Positions 52,418-61,477 of a DNA stretch of 64,000 nt are shown piece by piece. The notes under the pieces are model-generated. The model was not told where the DNA came from. It searched no databases and saw only the letters and a program-made list of their open reading frames with translations. The DNA is taken from contig WKFN01000005.1 in the NCBI GenBank assembly GCA_014872805.1, positions 77,317-141,316 of the forward strand. Direction: 5' to 3'. The number at the start of each line of letters is the position of its first letter. The stretch's first letter is position 1. This DNA is from Opacimonas sp014872805 (GTDB lineage Bacteria > Pseudomonadota > Gammaproteobacteria > Enterobacterales > Alteromonadaceae). The position numbers and the translations under genes are program-made.

Positions 52418-53149
52418 ATGTCAGATAAAAAAATTGCGTTAGTCACTGGTGCTTCACGTGGTATTGGTAAAGCCACCGCACTAGCACTCACCGAACAAGG
52501 GTATTTTGTGGTGGGTACGGCAACGAGTGAGAATGGAGCCGCTGCTATTTCTGAGTATTTAGGTGAGAATGGCGCAGGCCGTGCACTGAATGTGACTGAA
52601 GAGGGTGCAATTGATGCATTAGTCAGTGAGGTCAGCACCACGTTTGGTCCGATTGTTGTATTAATCAATAACGCTGGGATTACTCGCGATAACCTTCTCA
52701 TGAGAATGAAAGACTCAGAGTGGGATGACATAATCCAAACCAATCTCAGTGCTATTTTTAAACTGTCAAAAGCGGTTTTGCGTGGAATGATGAAACAGCG
52801 TTTTGGCAGAATTATTAATGTTGGCTCTGTCGTAGGGTCGACCGGTAATCCTGGTCAAGCAAACTATGCGGCGGCTAAAGCTGGCGTTATTGGTTTTTCT
52901 AAATCCATGGCTCGTGAAGTGGCATCTCGTGGTATTACCGTTAATGTCGTTGCGCCTGGGTTTATCGATACGGATATGACTAAGGTACTAACCGACGAAC
53001 AAAAAGCAGAAATATTCAAAGATATCCCTGCAAATCGCTTAGGCCAACCTGAAGAAATTGCTGCGGCTGTCGCTTTTTTGGCCACTGAATCGGCTGCTTA
53101 CATTACAGGGGAAACCTTGCATGTAAACGGCGGTATGCACATGGGTTAA
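52418..53149 (+). CDS. fabG: 3-oxoacyl-ACP reductase
   Basis: A 243-residue short-chain dehydrogenase that reduces 3-oxoacyl-ACP with NADPH. The cofactor loop TGASRGIGKATA, NNAGITRDNLLMRM and the Ser-Tyr-Lys set in INVGSVVG and NYAAAKAGVIGFSKS are complete. The C-terminal end (ITGETLHVNGGMHMG) is the typical FabG end. Confidence 0.97.
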   Translation: MSDKKIALVTGASRGIGKATALALTEQGYFVVGTATSENGAAAISEYLGENGAGRALNVTEEGAIDALVSEVSTTFGPIVVLINNAGITRDNLLMRMKDSEWDDIIQTNLSAIFKLSKAVLRGMMKQRFGRIINVGSVVGSTGNPGQANYAAAKAGVIGFSKSMAREVASRGITVNVVAPGFIDTDMTKVLTDEQKAEIFKDIPANRLGQPEEIAAAVAFLATESAAYITGETLHVNGGMHMG

Positions 53150-53302
53150 GGTTTTCTTGTAGTTTGACAACTTCTTGGCTATTATTGAAGCCTTTAGGTG
53201 GTTTGACCACGAAGTTATAGCCAATCAAAACTTGCTAATATCACATTTGCAACCTAGAATACGTTAGATTTTTTTCCAAAGAACAATTAGGGAATGTACA
53301 AA

Positions 53303-53542
53303 ATGAGTAATATCGAAGAACGCGTCAAAAAAATTATCATTGAACAGCTTGGCGTTAAAGAAGAAGAAGTGAAATCTGAAGCGGCATTTGTTGATGACTT
53401 AGGCGCTGATTCTTTAGACACAGTTGAATTAGTAATGGCTCTTGAAGAAGAATTCGATACTGAAATCCCAGACGAAGAAGCTGAAAAGATCACGACTGTT
53501 CAATCTGCAATTGATTACATCAACGCGAACAGCGACGCATAA
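53303..53542 (+). CDS. acpP: Acyl carrier protein
   Basis: A 79-residue acidic carrier protein, with MSNIEERVKKIIIEQLGV as its start and the 4'-phosphopantetheine Ser in DLGADSLDTVELVMALE near 37. ATG at 53303 is chosen; a longer frame from 53294 adds three residues and would be further from the AGGGA site. A gap of 153 bp from fabG suggests its own promoter, as acpP needs high expression. A terminator follows. Confidence 0.97.
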   Translation: MSNIEERVKKIIIEQLGVKEEEVKSEAAFVDDLGADSLDTVELVMALEEEFDTEIPDEEAEKITTVQSAIDYINANSDA

Positions 53543-53561
53543 TTTTATTTATGTGTGACTA

Positions 53562-53587
53562 AACGGCTCTTTACGGGCCGTTTTTTG
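53562..53587 (+). terminator. Terminator after acpP
   Basis: Stem AACGGC / GCCGTT with a loop of about 14 nt including extra pairs, then TTTTTT. It would lower readthrough from the highly expressed acpP gene into fabF. Confidence 0.85.
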
Positions 53588-53626
53588 TTTCTATTACAAT
53601 AAATATATTTGCTTTAGGAGAATGTG

Positions 53627-54865
53627 ATGGCAAAACGCAGAGTTGTCGTTACGGGTCTTGGGTTAATTACCCCAGTTGGTAATGACGTTGCTAGTACATG
53701 GCAAAACATCAAATCAGGTGTGTCAGGGGTAGGTCAAATTACCCATTTTGATGCAAGTGAGTACGGCACTAAGTTTGCAGCAGAAGTTAAAGATTTTGAT
53801 GCAACACAGTACATCGATAAAAAAGAAACCAAAAAAATGGATCGCTTCATCCAGCTAGGAATTGCTGCAGGTATGCAGGCATTGGATGATAGTAAGCTTA
53901 CTATTACTCCAGAAAATGCCGCTCGGGTCGGGGTTGCGATTGGTTCTGGTATTGGGGGCTTACCTCTAATCGAAGAAAACCATCATAAATTGATCAAATC
54001 TGGTCCACGTCGAGTGTCACCCTTTTTTGTCCCTTCGACCATAACCAATATGGTATCAGGCTTTTTATCCATCATGCGTGGTCTGAAAGGTCCAAACCTG
54101 AATGTGGTTACGGCCTGTACGACAGGTGTTCACAACATTGGCATTGGGGCGCGTGCCATCGCTTATGGTGATGCAGATGTCATGGTTGCCGGTGGTGCAG
54201 AATCGACGATTACTCCTTTAGCGATTGCTGGTTTTGGTTCTGCTAGAGCGCTGTCTACGCAAAATGACCGTCCACAACAAGCATCTCGTCCGTGGGATGA
54301 CGCGCGTGATGGTTTTGTCATGGGTGAGGGGGCTGGTGTTATGGTGCTCGAGGAGTATGAGCATGCTGTTGCTCGAGGCGCTATGATTTATGCTGAACTA
54401 TCTGGTTTTGGTATGTCAGGCGATGCGTATCATATGACATCTCCTCCAGCTGACGGTGAAGGTGCAGCGGCGGCAATGCAAAATGCAATCAATGATGCAG
54501 CGGTTATTCCAGCGCAAATTGGTTACATCAATGCCCATGGTACCTCTACGCCGGCCGGTGATATTGCTGAGATAAGTGCAGTGAAAAGTATTTTTGGCGA
54601 TGCAGCGAAGGACGTCAAAGTATCTTCTACTAAATCCATGATCGGTCATTTATTAGGCGCTGCAGGCTCTGTTGAAGCTATTTTCACGGTGTTAGCATTG
54701 CGCGAACAAATTGCGCCTCCAACTATTAACCTGGATGACCCAAGCGAAGGTTGTGACTTAAATTTGGTGCCTCATGAAGCACAAGCGATGGACACAGAAT
54801 ACGCCTTGTGTAACTCTTTTGGTTTTGGTGGCACGAATGGTTCTTTGTTATTTAAAAAAGCGTAA
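53627..54865 (+). CDS. fabF: 3-oxoacyl-ACP synthase II
   Basis: A 412-residue ketoacyl-ACP synthase for chain elongation. The Cys-His-His set is seen in VTACTTGVHNIG (near 163), NAHGTSTPAGD and SMIGHLLGAAGS. The ATG at 53627 is used (TAGGAGA before it); GTG at 53624 would add one residue. It is followed by a terminator, then pabC. Confidence 0.97.
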   Translation: MAKRRVVVTGLGLITPVGNDVASTWQNIKSGVSGVGQITHFDASEYGTKFAAEVKDFDATQYIDKKETKKMDRFIQLGIAAGMQALDDSKLTITPENAARVGVAIGSGIGGLPLIEENHHKLIKSGPRRVSPFFVPSTITNMVSGFLSIMRGLKGPNLNVVTACTTGVHNIGIGARAIAYGDADVMVAGGAESTITPLAIAGFGSARALSTQNDRPQQASRPWDDARDGFVMGEGAGVMVLEEYEHAVARGAMIYAELSGFGMSGDAYHMTSPPADGEGAAAAMQNAINDAAVIPAQIGYINAHGTSTPAGDIAEISAVKSIFGDAAKDVKVSSTKSMIGHLLGAAGSVEAIFTVLALREQIAPPTINLDDPSEGCDLNLVPHEAQAMDTEYALCNSFGFGGTNGSLLFKKA

Positions 54866-54882
54866 TTATTCGTAATTTGATG

Positions 54883-54917
54883 AAAACGTCATTGTTATTG
54901 TGCAATGACGTTTTTTT
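54883..54917 (+). terminator. Terminator after fabF
   Basis: Stem AAACGTCATTG / CAATGACGTTT with an 8-nt loop, then a T-run. It separates fabF from the pabC-mltG-tmk-holB-tatD group. Confidence 0.9.
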
Positions 54918-54967
54918 ATGTCCTTTTTATGCGTATGATAGAGCAACTGTAGTAATGTCTGACTGTT

Positions 54968-55816
54968 ATGCAAATAATCCGTGACGCGATGTCTTTGAGC
55001 TCCAATCGAAACTTTAATTATGGCGATGGCTGTTTTACCACCATGCGCGTAGAATCGGGCCGTGTTGAATTTTTATCGTCTCATCTAATACGCTTGCAAA
55101 ATGATTCTGCTAAATTGATGATTACGCATATCGATTGGTCAGGGGTCATGCAAGCAATTGACGATATGGCCAAAGAAATGCAAGCGGGCGTCTTAAAGGT
55201 CTTGATTTGTCGTGGTGAAGGTGGGCGAGGATATGATCCCAAAGGGGTAAATGAACCCTTGGTGTACTGTTCGCGTTATCCAATGCCAACCCTTAATACC
55301 CAACCTTTATCCGTAGGTATCGCACAAGGATATCTCAGTACGCAGCCTATGTTAGCTGGCAGTAAGCACTGCAATCGCTTAGAAAACGTGTTATTTAAAC
55401 AGCAAGCAAACCACTTAGGTGTGGATGATGTCATTTGTTTGGATCAGAAGCAAAAGGTGGTTGAAGCAACGAGTGCTAATATTTTGTGGTATTTAGATGA
55501 CCGGTGGCATATTCCGCATATTGAAAATGCTGGCGTAGCGGGTATTTTGCGAGCGCAGTTAATCGAGTCATTTCAATTATATGATGTGCCATTTGTGGTC
55601 GGAGATTATGGTGTCATTGATTTAGCTAAGGCCGATACGGTCGTCTTGTGTAATTGTGTGCGTCACCTGCAAGTCGTTAATGAACTTCGCTTACCGATAA
55701 ATAACACCCAAAATATGGCCAGTATGTCAGAAGAGAACAATATTATTTTTACTAATTCTAAATTTAAAAGTTTGCAGCAGCATTGGCAGATTTATCTTAG
55801 TCAATTGACACAGTAG
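54968..55816 (+). CDS. pabC: Aminodeoxychorismate lyase
   Basis: A 282-residue fold-type IV PLP enzyme that splits 4-amino-4-deoxychorismate into 4-aminobenzoate and pyruvate for folate synthesis. SNRNFNYGDGCFTTMRV is the start pattern, and the PLP Lys is in GSKHCNRLENVLFKQQ near 139, as in E. coli PabC. The place between fabF and mltG is the conserved one. Weak ribosome site. Confidence 0.92.
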   Translation: MQIIRDAMSLSSNRNFNYGDGCFTTMRVESGRVEFLSSHLIRLQNDSAKLMITHIDWSGVMQAIDDMAKEMQAGVLKVLICRGEGGRGYDPKGVNEPLVYCSRYPMPTLNTQPLSVGIAQGYLSTQPMLAGSKHCNRLENVLFKQQANHLGVDDVICLDQKQKVVEATSANILWYLDDRWHIPHIENAGVAGILRAQLIESFQLYDVPFVVGDYGVIDLAKADTVVLCNCVRHLQVVNELRLPINNTQNMASMSEENNIIFTNSKFKSLQQHWQIYLSQLTQ

Positions 55817-55822
55817 TAGTTT

Positions 55823-56803
55823 ATGAAGTCATTTTTAGTCGGGTTGTGTATATTATCTATCGTGTTCTGTATCAGCTTTGGTGTTGCTTTTACTTCGATA
55901 CCTACTGATAAAGTCAAGGTGACTGAGGTCGAAATCATCACCATTACACCTGGAACAACCGTCTCCCAAGTTATGAGTCAGTTACAAAACTCACCTTTAG
56001 ACTTACTGGACAAAATATGGCTGAAGCTTCATCCCGAATACCAAAACATCAAAGCTGGAGCTTATGAAGTTGATCCGTCAATGACGTTGAGTCAAACACT
56101 AAACAAGATTGTTGATGGAAACGTTCTGACCCACAGTGTGACCTTGGTAGAGGGACAAACGCTGCGTGAATGGTTGATGCAGCTTGCTAATGCTCCAGGC
56201 TTGGTGATGGATGTGTCATATGATCAAATCGCATGGCGTTATTATGATGATGAGGATAAAGAGTACCTTGAAGGTTTTTTATTACCGAATACGTATCAGT
56301 ATAATCACGGTAGCCGGGTGTCTGATTTATTAAAAAGAGCTGAAGCTGCTCAAGCAAGCTTGATTGAAGAGCTCTTATCTAAGGCATCTCTACCACCAGA
56401 GATTAAAAATGCAGAAGATTGGGTCATACTCGCTTCGATTATTGAAAAAGAAACGGGGCGTGCTGAAGAACGAGAGCGCATCGCAGGTGTATTTTTGAAC
56501 AGGCTGCGCTTAGGCATGAGATTACAAACAGATCCCACTGTAATTTATGGTATTGGCCCTAACTTTAATGGCAATATTACTCGTCGTGACCTACAGACCA
56601 AAACCAGTCATAACACTTATCGCATTGATGGTTTGCCCCCGACTCCCATCTCTGCACCGAGTGAAGCGAGTCTAACAGCCGTTCTTTATCCTGACGAGAC
56701 AGATGATTTGTATTTTGTAGCCAAAGGAGATGGTAGTCATCATTTTTCAAAATCATTGGCAGAACACAATGCAGCTGTGAGAAAATACCAATTAAACAAA
56801 TAA
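55823..56803 (+). CDS. mltG: Endolytic murein transglycosylase MltG
   Basis: A 326-residue inner-membrane enzyme (YceG-like) that cuts new glycan strands and sets their length. One N-terminal membrane anchor (residues 4-24) is followed by a LysM-like part and the catalytic domain, with Glu in IIEKETGRAEERERIAGVFLNRLRLGMRLQTDPTVIYG. It lies 6 bp after pabC and about 10 bp before tmk. Confidence 0.93.
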   Translation: MKSFLVGLCILSIVFCISFGVAFTSIPTDKVKVTEVEIITITPGTTVSQVMSQLQNSPLDLLDKIWLKLHPEYQNIKAGAYEVDPSMTLSQTLNKIVDGNVLTHSVTLVEGQTLREWLMQLANAPGLVMDVSYDQIAWRYYDDEDKEYLEGFLLPNTYQYNHGSRVSDLLKRAEAAQASLIEELLSKASLPPEIKNAEDWVILASIIEKETGRAEERERIAGVFLNRLRLGMRLQTDPTVIYGIGPNFNGNITRRDLQTKTSHNTYRIDGLPPTPISAPSEASLTAVLYPDETDDLYFVAKGDGSHHFSKSLAEHNAAVRKYQLNK

Positions 56804-56822
56804 AAGAATCAAAGTGACTAAG

Positions 56823-57467
56823 ATGCGTGGACAATTTATTGTGGTTGAAGGTCTGGAAGGCGCGGGCAAGAGTACGGTCATTGATACGATCTCGCAAGTA
56901 TTGCATGAAGCAGGTAAATCCGTTGTTCGTACACGAGAGCCAGGTGGTACACCATTAGCAGAAGCACTTCGTGATTGCGTCAAGAAAGAGTGGTCAGAAT
57001 CAGTAACCACCACCACTGAATTATGCTTGATGTACGCGGCTCGTTCGCAGTTACTTGAAAATGTCATCACGCCAGCTTTAGAACAAGGCCAGTGGATATT
57101 AGCCGATCGTCACGACTGGTCATCCGTTGCTTATCAAGGGGGTGGGCGCCAGATACCAATGGACGAGATCGATAGTTTGCGCAATATCACCCTTAAAGGC
57201 GTGAAGCCTGATTTTACCATTTTGTTAGATATAGATCCGGAAACCGGCATAAAACGCGCAAGTCAACGTGGCGAGTTAGATCGGATTGAGCAATCTGGGT
57301 TACTTTTCTTTACACGTACCAGACAGAAGTACCTTGAACTAGCGGCTTCGCATCCTGATAGTTCTGTTGTGATTGATGCCAGTCAAAGTATAGATGAGGT
57401 ACAACAAGACGTCCTCCAAGCATTGCATCAATATCTTGGAAGTGAGAAGGACATTGATAAGATATGA
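56823..57467 (+). CDS. tmk: Thymidylate kinase
   Basis: A 214-residue kinase that makes dTDP from dTMP. P-loop EGLEGAGKST, DRx motif in LADRHDWSSVAYQGGGR, and a C-terminal LID with basic residues (ASQRGELDRIEQ) are seen. The ATG at 56823 gives the spacing to the P-loop seen in E. coli; a GTG at 56814 is another option. Overlaps holB by 4 bp (ATGA). Confidence 0.95.
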   Translation: MRGQFIVVEGLEGAGKSTVIDTISQVLHEAGKSVVRTREPGGTPLAEALRDCVKKEWSESVTTTTELCLMYAARSQLLENVITPALEQGQWILADRHDWSSVAYQGGGRQIPMDEIDSLRNITLKGVKPDFTILLDIDPETGIKRASQRGELDRIEQSGLLFFTRTRQKYLELAASHPDSSVVIDASQSIDEVQQDVLQALHQYLGSEKDIDKI

Positions 57468-58339
57468 TCTTTCCTTGGTATGAACCTGAATTGGCGCAAC
57501 TGGCATTACGTCTAGAGTGTCAGACCCTGCATCATGCACCGTTAATACTTGGCCCTAACGGTTTAGGAAAAAGTGAGTTTGCCGAAGCACTGTGTAATTT
57601 GATACTTTGCCACAGGCCGGTTGCCGGTCATCCTTGTGGAGAATGTCAAAGCTGTCAGCTTATCCAAGCACAGACGCATCCTGACAAACATCAGATTACA
57701 ACTGAAAATCTGTCAATTGGTGTTGATAGTATTCGCCAAGGAATTGATAAGCTTCAGGGCAGTGCGCAGCTTTCCCAAAATAAAGTATTATTGCTCACTG
57801 ATGGCCAGCGTATGACAACGGCTGCGGCAAACGCTTTACTCAAAACCTTAGAAGAACCGACCAATAATACTTATATCATTATGACGGCAACCAGCGCTCA
57901 CAGTTTGTTACCTACGGTATTAAGTCGATGCGAGAAGCAGGTGTTGGCTCTGCCAGAGCCCCAGAAGATACAAAATTGGTTGCGTGATGAATATCGTATC
58001 GACATGTCTTTAGAAGAAATATCAGCTTATCGCGCCTTACCTAAGTTGTGTTTAGCTGCTCACTCAGAAGATGCTGTGACTTACGCTATGTTTATTGAGG
58101 CTTTACAGAGCTTGAATTCTTCTGGTTCAGTTCTGAGTATGGCGCAAAAATGGGAAGCCCATGTTCAAGATTGTTTGATCTGGCTCCAACAATGGTGTCG
58201 ACAAGCCCCATTATCCAAACAGTACAAGGGTATTTATGACCTATCAGTACAGTTGATGCAAGAGGCTCAGCATCCAGGTGTGAACAAATCCATGTTGTTA
58301 TACAAAATTTTAAACCGTGTAAAAGAGGTCTTATCGTGA
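57464..58339 (+). CDS. holB: DNA polymerase III delta' subunit
   Basis: A 291-residue clamp-loader AAA+ subunit. It has the P-loop-like LGPNGLGKSEFAEALC, the zinc module with C-x8-C-x2-C-x2-C style residues (CHRPVAGHPCGECQSCQL), and ALLKTLEEPTNNTYIIMTA with the sensor-1 region SRCEKQ. The pilZ-type gene often found after it in pseudomonads is missing. It overlaps tatD by 4 bp. Confidence 0.93.
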   Translation: MIFPWYEPELAQLALRLECQTLHHAPLILGPNGLGKSEFAEALCNLILCHRPVAGHPCGECQSCQLIQAQTHPDKHQITTENLSIGVDSIRQGIDKLQGSAQLSQNKVLLLTDGQRMTTAAANALLKTLEEPTNNTYIIMTATSAHSLLPTVLSRCEKQVLALPEPQKIQNWLRDEYRIDMSLEEISAYRALPKLCLAAHSEDAVTYAMFIEALQSLNSSGSVLSMAQKWEAHVQDCLIWLQQWCRQAPLSKQYKGIYDLSVQLMQEAQHPGVNKSMLLYKILNRVKEVLS

Positions 58340-59115
58340 CGTTTGTAGATTCTCATTGTCATCTTGATAAAATTGATGAAAACAATCCAGACGCCATCGC
58401 CAATTATGTAGCCAATGCGCAATCTCGTAATGTTGAACATATGTTGTGTGTCGCTGTAAATGTGGCTGAATTTGATCGCATGTATGAGCAAGTGTCAGGC
58501 TTTAACAATGTTTCTGTGTCGTGTGGTGTTCATCCTTGTTACGATGAAGACGTTGTGCCAATTGAAACATTACGCGCGTATGCTAACCGCGAACAGGTGG
58601 TTGCGATAGGTGAAACCGGTCTAGATTATTATCACACTCAAGATACGATTGCGGTACAGAAGCAAAGTTTTATTGACCATATTCATGTTGCGCTTGAAGT
58701 GGATAAGCCGTTAATCGTGCATACTCGCAACGCTCGCACAGACACTATTGCTATGCTTAAAGAGCATGGCAAAGGAAAGGTGCGAGGCGTATTACACTGT
58801 TTTACAGAAGATCTGGCGATGGCAGAAGCAGCTATTGAGCTAGGCTTCTACATCAGTTTTTCTGGAATTGTAACCTTTAAATCGGCAAAAGAGTTACAGC
58901 AGGTGGCCAAAACCATCCCATTAGAGCGTATGCTGATTGAGACAGATTCCCCGTGGTTAGCGCCTGTTCCTTATCGAGGTAAAACCAACCAGCCAGCGTA
59001 TGTTGTAGAAGTTGCTGAATGTATTGCCGAGCTTAGGGGGGTGTCCGTTGCGCACATCGCAGAGCAAACGACGGCGAACTTCTATCGTTTATTTGACTCG
59101 GTAAACGTTAGATAA
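58336..59115 (+). CDS. TatD-family metal-dependent hydrolase
   Basis: A 259-residue hydrolase (YcfH type) with likely DNase activity. FVDSHCHLDKI at the N terminus, GETGLDYYH near 94, and the late ETDSPWLAPVPYRGK carry the metal-binding residues of the TIM barrel. It starts with GTG. Its position after holB is as in E. coli (ycfH), so this is that orthologue rather than TatD itself. Confidence 0.92.
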   Translation: MTFVDSHCHLDKIDENNPDAIANYVANAQSRNVEHMLCVAVNVAEFDRMYEQVSGFNNVSVSCGVHPCYDEDVVPIETLRAYANREQVVAIGETGLDYYHTQDTIAVQKQSFIDHIHVALEVDKPLIVHTRNARTDTIAMLKEHGKGKVRGVLHCFTEDLAMAEAAIELGFYISFSGIVTFKSAKELQQVAKTIPLERMLIETDSPWLAPVPYRGKTNQPAYVVEVAECIAELRGVSVAHIAEQTTANFYRLFDSVNVR

Positions 59116-59128
59116 GGATTGCACAGAC

Positions 59129-59635
59129 ATGATATGGAAACAACGTCTTGCTCGTTCTTTGCACTTATCGAGAAGCAAACCTGATAGCCGTTATTTTCAA
59201 CTTGCTACATATTGTGAGGCTCGTGGTGTACAAAACCGTACGGTTGTGTTTCGTGGTTTTAATGATGCGGATACGCAATTGTATTTCGTAACTGAAAAAG
59301 ATTGCGATAAAGTCCGCTCATTACAGAGTCAACCTCAAGCCGAGATTGCTTGGTATTTTGCTAAAACTAGAGAGCAGTATCGTTTGCGTGTTGAGTGCAA
59401 CTTGGTAGGAGATGATGCCGATGTAAACGACGCACAGTGTCGGCAACAAATTTGGCAAGAGCTTTCAGTGTCAGCGCGTGAGTCCTTTAAACCAGCTAAT
59501 GACAGACCTCCTGCTAACTTTATCGTTTCGGTGTGTACGATTACACAGGTGGACTATTTGTATCTAGGCCAGTCACATGAGCGGTACCTATACGAACCTA
59601 GTACATCTTGGCAAGAGCAGTCGATTCCGGTGTAA
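59129..59635 (+). CDS. Pyridoxamine 5'-phosphate oxidase-like FMN-binding protein
   Basis: A 168-residue single-domain split-barrel flavoprotein. It follows the Alr4036 type: RYFQLATYCEARGVQNRTVVFRGF, LYFVTEKDCDKVRSLQSQPQAEIAWYF and the C-terminal RESFKPANDRPPANFIVSVCTITQVDYLYLG. These are known to bind FMN, and only some act on pyridoxamine phosphate, so no exact task can be given. It lies 13 bp after the tatD-type gene and may be its operon's last member. Confidence 0.8.
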   Translation: MIWKQRLARSLHLSRSKPDSRYFQLATYCEARGVQNRTVVFRGFNDADTQLYFVTEKDCDKVRSLQSQPQAEIAWYFAKTREQYRLRVECNLVGDDADVNDAQCRQQIWQELSVSARESFKPANDRPPANFIVSVCTITQVDYLYLGQSHERYLYEPSTSWQEQSIPV

Positions 59636-59663
59636 GTTGACTAAATCAATCATCTGATGTCTC

Positions 59664-60035
59664 TTACCAAGGTCCGTATACTACATTATTTGTTTTGGTT
59701 TGTGGTGCTTTGGTCAAATGCACTAAATTCACTCGCTTATTTTTGCACAGCATGGTTAGGTTAAACAGCTCAGAGGCAGTAAAAGAGTGTTGTTCTATGT
59801 ACAGGGTATCGACTTGTTGTTGAGATACAATCTTTACGCAATAATCAAACACCATGTCTCTTGCAGGTTTCTGAATACGAATGCCATGGGTTTGTGTATC
59901 ACTAAAGCGCAACGTATCAGACAATAAATAATGCCATTTACGCGCCACTTTGCCAGTTTCTAATGAACTAGAAACGTTAGCAAGTATTTGTGGAGCAAAG
60001 TCTGTTGTATTACTTTGTTGTGTGTGCAGTGACAT
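59664..60035 (-). CDS. sulA: SOS-controlled small protein, SulA-like
   Basis: A 123-residue cytoplasmic protein without known motif, but with the pattern of SulA: Lys-Trp, then a helix (ARDMVFDYCVKIVSQQQVDTLYIEQ) and a strand-rich C-terminal (ELFNLTMLCKNKRVNLVHL). In E. coli SulA stops division by binding FtsZ during DNA damage. Two good LexA boxes lie 12-63 bp upstream of its ATG, so SOS control is well supported whereas the SulA identity rests on a loose likeness. The N-terminal part is shorter than in E. coli (169 residues). Confidence 0.6.
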   Translation of the reverse strand: MSLHTQQSNTTDFAPQILANVSSSLETGKVARKWHYLLSDTLRFSDTQTHGIRIQKPARDMVFDYCVKIVSQQQVDTLYIEQHSFTASELFNLTMLCKNKRVNLVHLTKAPQTKTNNVVYGPW

Positions 60036-60046
60036 CTCTATACCTA

Positions 60047-60066
60047 TACTGGTTAAATAAACAGTA
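60047..60066. promoter_or_regulatory. LexA (SOS) box 1, with one mismatch
   Basis: TACTG-N10-CAGTA. In the CTGT-N8-ACAG form, its left part reads CTGG, so one mismatch. It begins 12 bp before the start of the SulA-like gene (minus strand) and could block transcription in the initial region. Confidence 0.7.
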
Positions 60067-60078
60067 TAGGTATATTAG

Positions 60079-60098
60079 TACTGTATTTTTATACAGTC
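60079..60098. promoter_or_regulatory. LexA (SOS) box 2, perfect core
   Basis: CTGT-ATTTTTAT-ACAG (60081-60096), a full match to the gammaproteobacterial LexA consensus, 32 bp from box 1, so three turns of the helix apart. It lies between the SulA-like gene start and the end of dgt (60109), so only the SulA-like gene can be its target. Confidence 0.88.
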
Positions 60099-60108
60099 AA
60101 ATGTTTTT

Positions 60109-61404
60109 TTACTTAGAACCAAACAAATTTTGGTGCATTTTAAAGGCATACTCGTCAGTCATACCGGCAAGATAGTCAACGATTGCCCGTTTTTCCAAGC
60201 CTATTTCACGGTTTTTCAGCCATCTGTGATAGGTGTTCGTCGGCAGTAATCGTTCGGGATCAGACTGAAAAGCTTGAAATAGTTCAATGACAATTTGCTG
60301 CCCTCGATACTCTGCGATTTGCACATCTGTCGTTTGAATAACGTGTTTCCAAACAAATCCTTTGAAACTCAACAGATCCTGTTTATCCGCTTCGGGCAGT
60401 ACCGCTTGAAAATCAAGTAAAGGGGTTTTGAAGCATTCTTGGCGAATGATTTCGATAGCGGTTATGAAATTATTTACTATGGCTCCAATGGCATTTTTTC
60501 GACGATAACTCTCTTCGGAAAACAGCTCTTTTGCTAGGGTGTTAATGCGTTCGGATAAACGCGTATTGTTGCGTTGTATGGGGGTAACGACTTCCTCCAT
60601 AAATTGTGCAATATGAACTTTATGTAACACGATAGCATCTTCCAAATCATGGATCCCATATGCTATATCATCGGCAAGCTCCATGACGGAGCAATCAAAA
60701 CTCTTATAAAGTGTTTTACTATGTCCATTAGGGATTTCATGAAAAGCCATGAATGTCTGAGCATCATCTTGGTCAATGCCTGATAGCAACCATCCAAATA
60801 CGTTCGAATCACACTGATACAGCCCTTTTGGTGGGATATAGTTTCTGGCAATGATTTCCCTGATGCTGCTAGCCTGACAATCAGGGTAGGGTGCACTCAG
60901 ATTATCAAGATAATTTGGGTATTTAACCAGACCCAATAAGGTACGTCTTGATAGATTCATACCGTTGGTTTTGGTATAGGGTTCGAGAGCCGAAACGATG
61001 CGAAAGGTTTGCCCATTTCCTTCAAAACCACCGTTGTCTTTTAAGACATAATTTAATGCAATTTCGCCACCATGACCAAATGGCGGATGACCGATATCAT
61101 GGGCCATACATATGGTTTCGATTAAATCGCTGTCCAAAGACAACATCTGTGACTGTGTTGGAAATTTAGAGTTGAGTTGTTCGGTGATCCCTGCACCAAT
61201 TTGAGCCGCCTCAAGTGAATGAGTCAGACGAGTACGATAAAAATCATTAACGCCGATACCGTGTATTTGTGTCTTGGCTTGCAAGCGACGAAATGCAGCT
61301 GAGTGCATTACTCTTGCTTTATCGCGCTGAGCCGCACTGCGATGGTCGCCGTCCCTTAAATCGGTTCTCGGTTGAAAACGTTGTTCCCAAATTTGGTGAG
61401 TCAT
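60109..61404 (-). CDS. dgt: dGTP triphosphohydrolase-like protein (dNTPase)
   Basis: A 431-residue HD-domain protein that splits dNTPs into nucleoside and triphosphate. The start (MTHQIWEQRFQPRTDLRDGDHRSAAQRDKARVMHSAAFRRLQAKTQIHG) and the HD motif CMAHDIGHPPFGHGGE near residue 107, plus the later metal Asp in MELADDIAYGIHDLEDA, match the type-2 dGTPase-like branch. Shorter than E. coli Dgt (505). It lies after a terminator that ends the CheB-CheR remnant. Confidence 0.9.
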   Translation of the reverse strand: MTHQIWEQRFQPRTDLRDGDHRSAAQRDKARVMHSAAFRRLQAKTQIHGIGVNDFYRTRLTHSLEAAQIGAGITEQLNSKFPTQSQMLSLDSDLIETICMAHDIGHPPFGHGGEIALNYVLKDNGGFEGNGQTFRIVSALEPYTKTNGMNLSRRTLLGLVKYPNYLDNLSAPYPDCQASSIREIIARNYIPPKGLYQCDSNVFGWLLSGIDQDDAQTFMAFHEIPNGHSKTLYKSFDCSVMELADDIAYGIHDLEDAIVLHKVHIAQFMEEVVTPIQRNNTRLSERINTLAKELFSEESYRRKNAIGAIVNNFITAIEIIRQECFKTPLLDFQAVLPEADKQDLLSFKGFVWKHVIQTTDVQIAEYRGQQIVIELFQAFQSDPERLLPTNTYHRWLKNREIGLEKRAIVDYLAGMTDEYAFKMHQNLFGSK

Positions 61405-61420
61405 TCCTTAAATCCTTCTC

Positions 61421-61453
61421 ATAAAAAAGGGTAATGCGCTCACATTACCCTTT
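61421..61453 (-). terminator. Terminator after the CheB-CheR remnant
   Basis: Stem AAAGGGTAATG / CATTACCCTTT with a 6-nt loop, and a T-run on the minus strand. It ends transcripts from the pseudogene 25 bp upstream. Confidence 0.88.
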
Positions 61454-61477
61454 AACTTGGTGAATGTCGATAAGACG

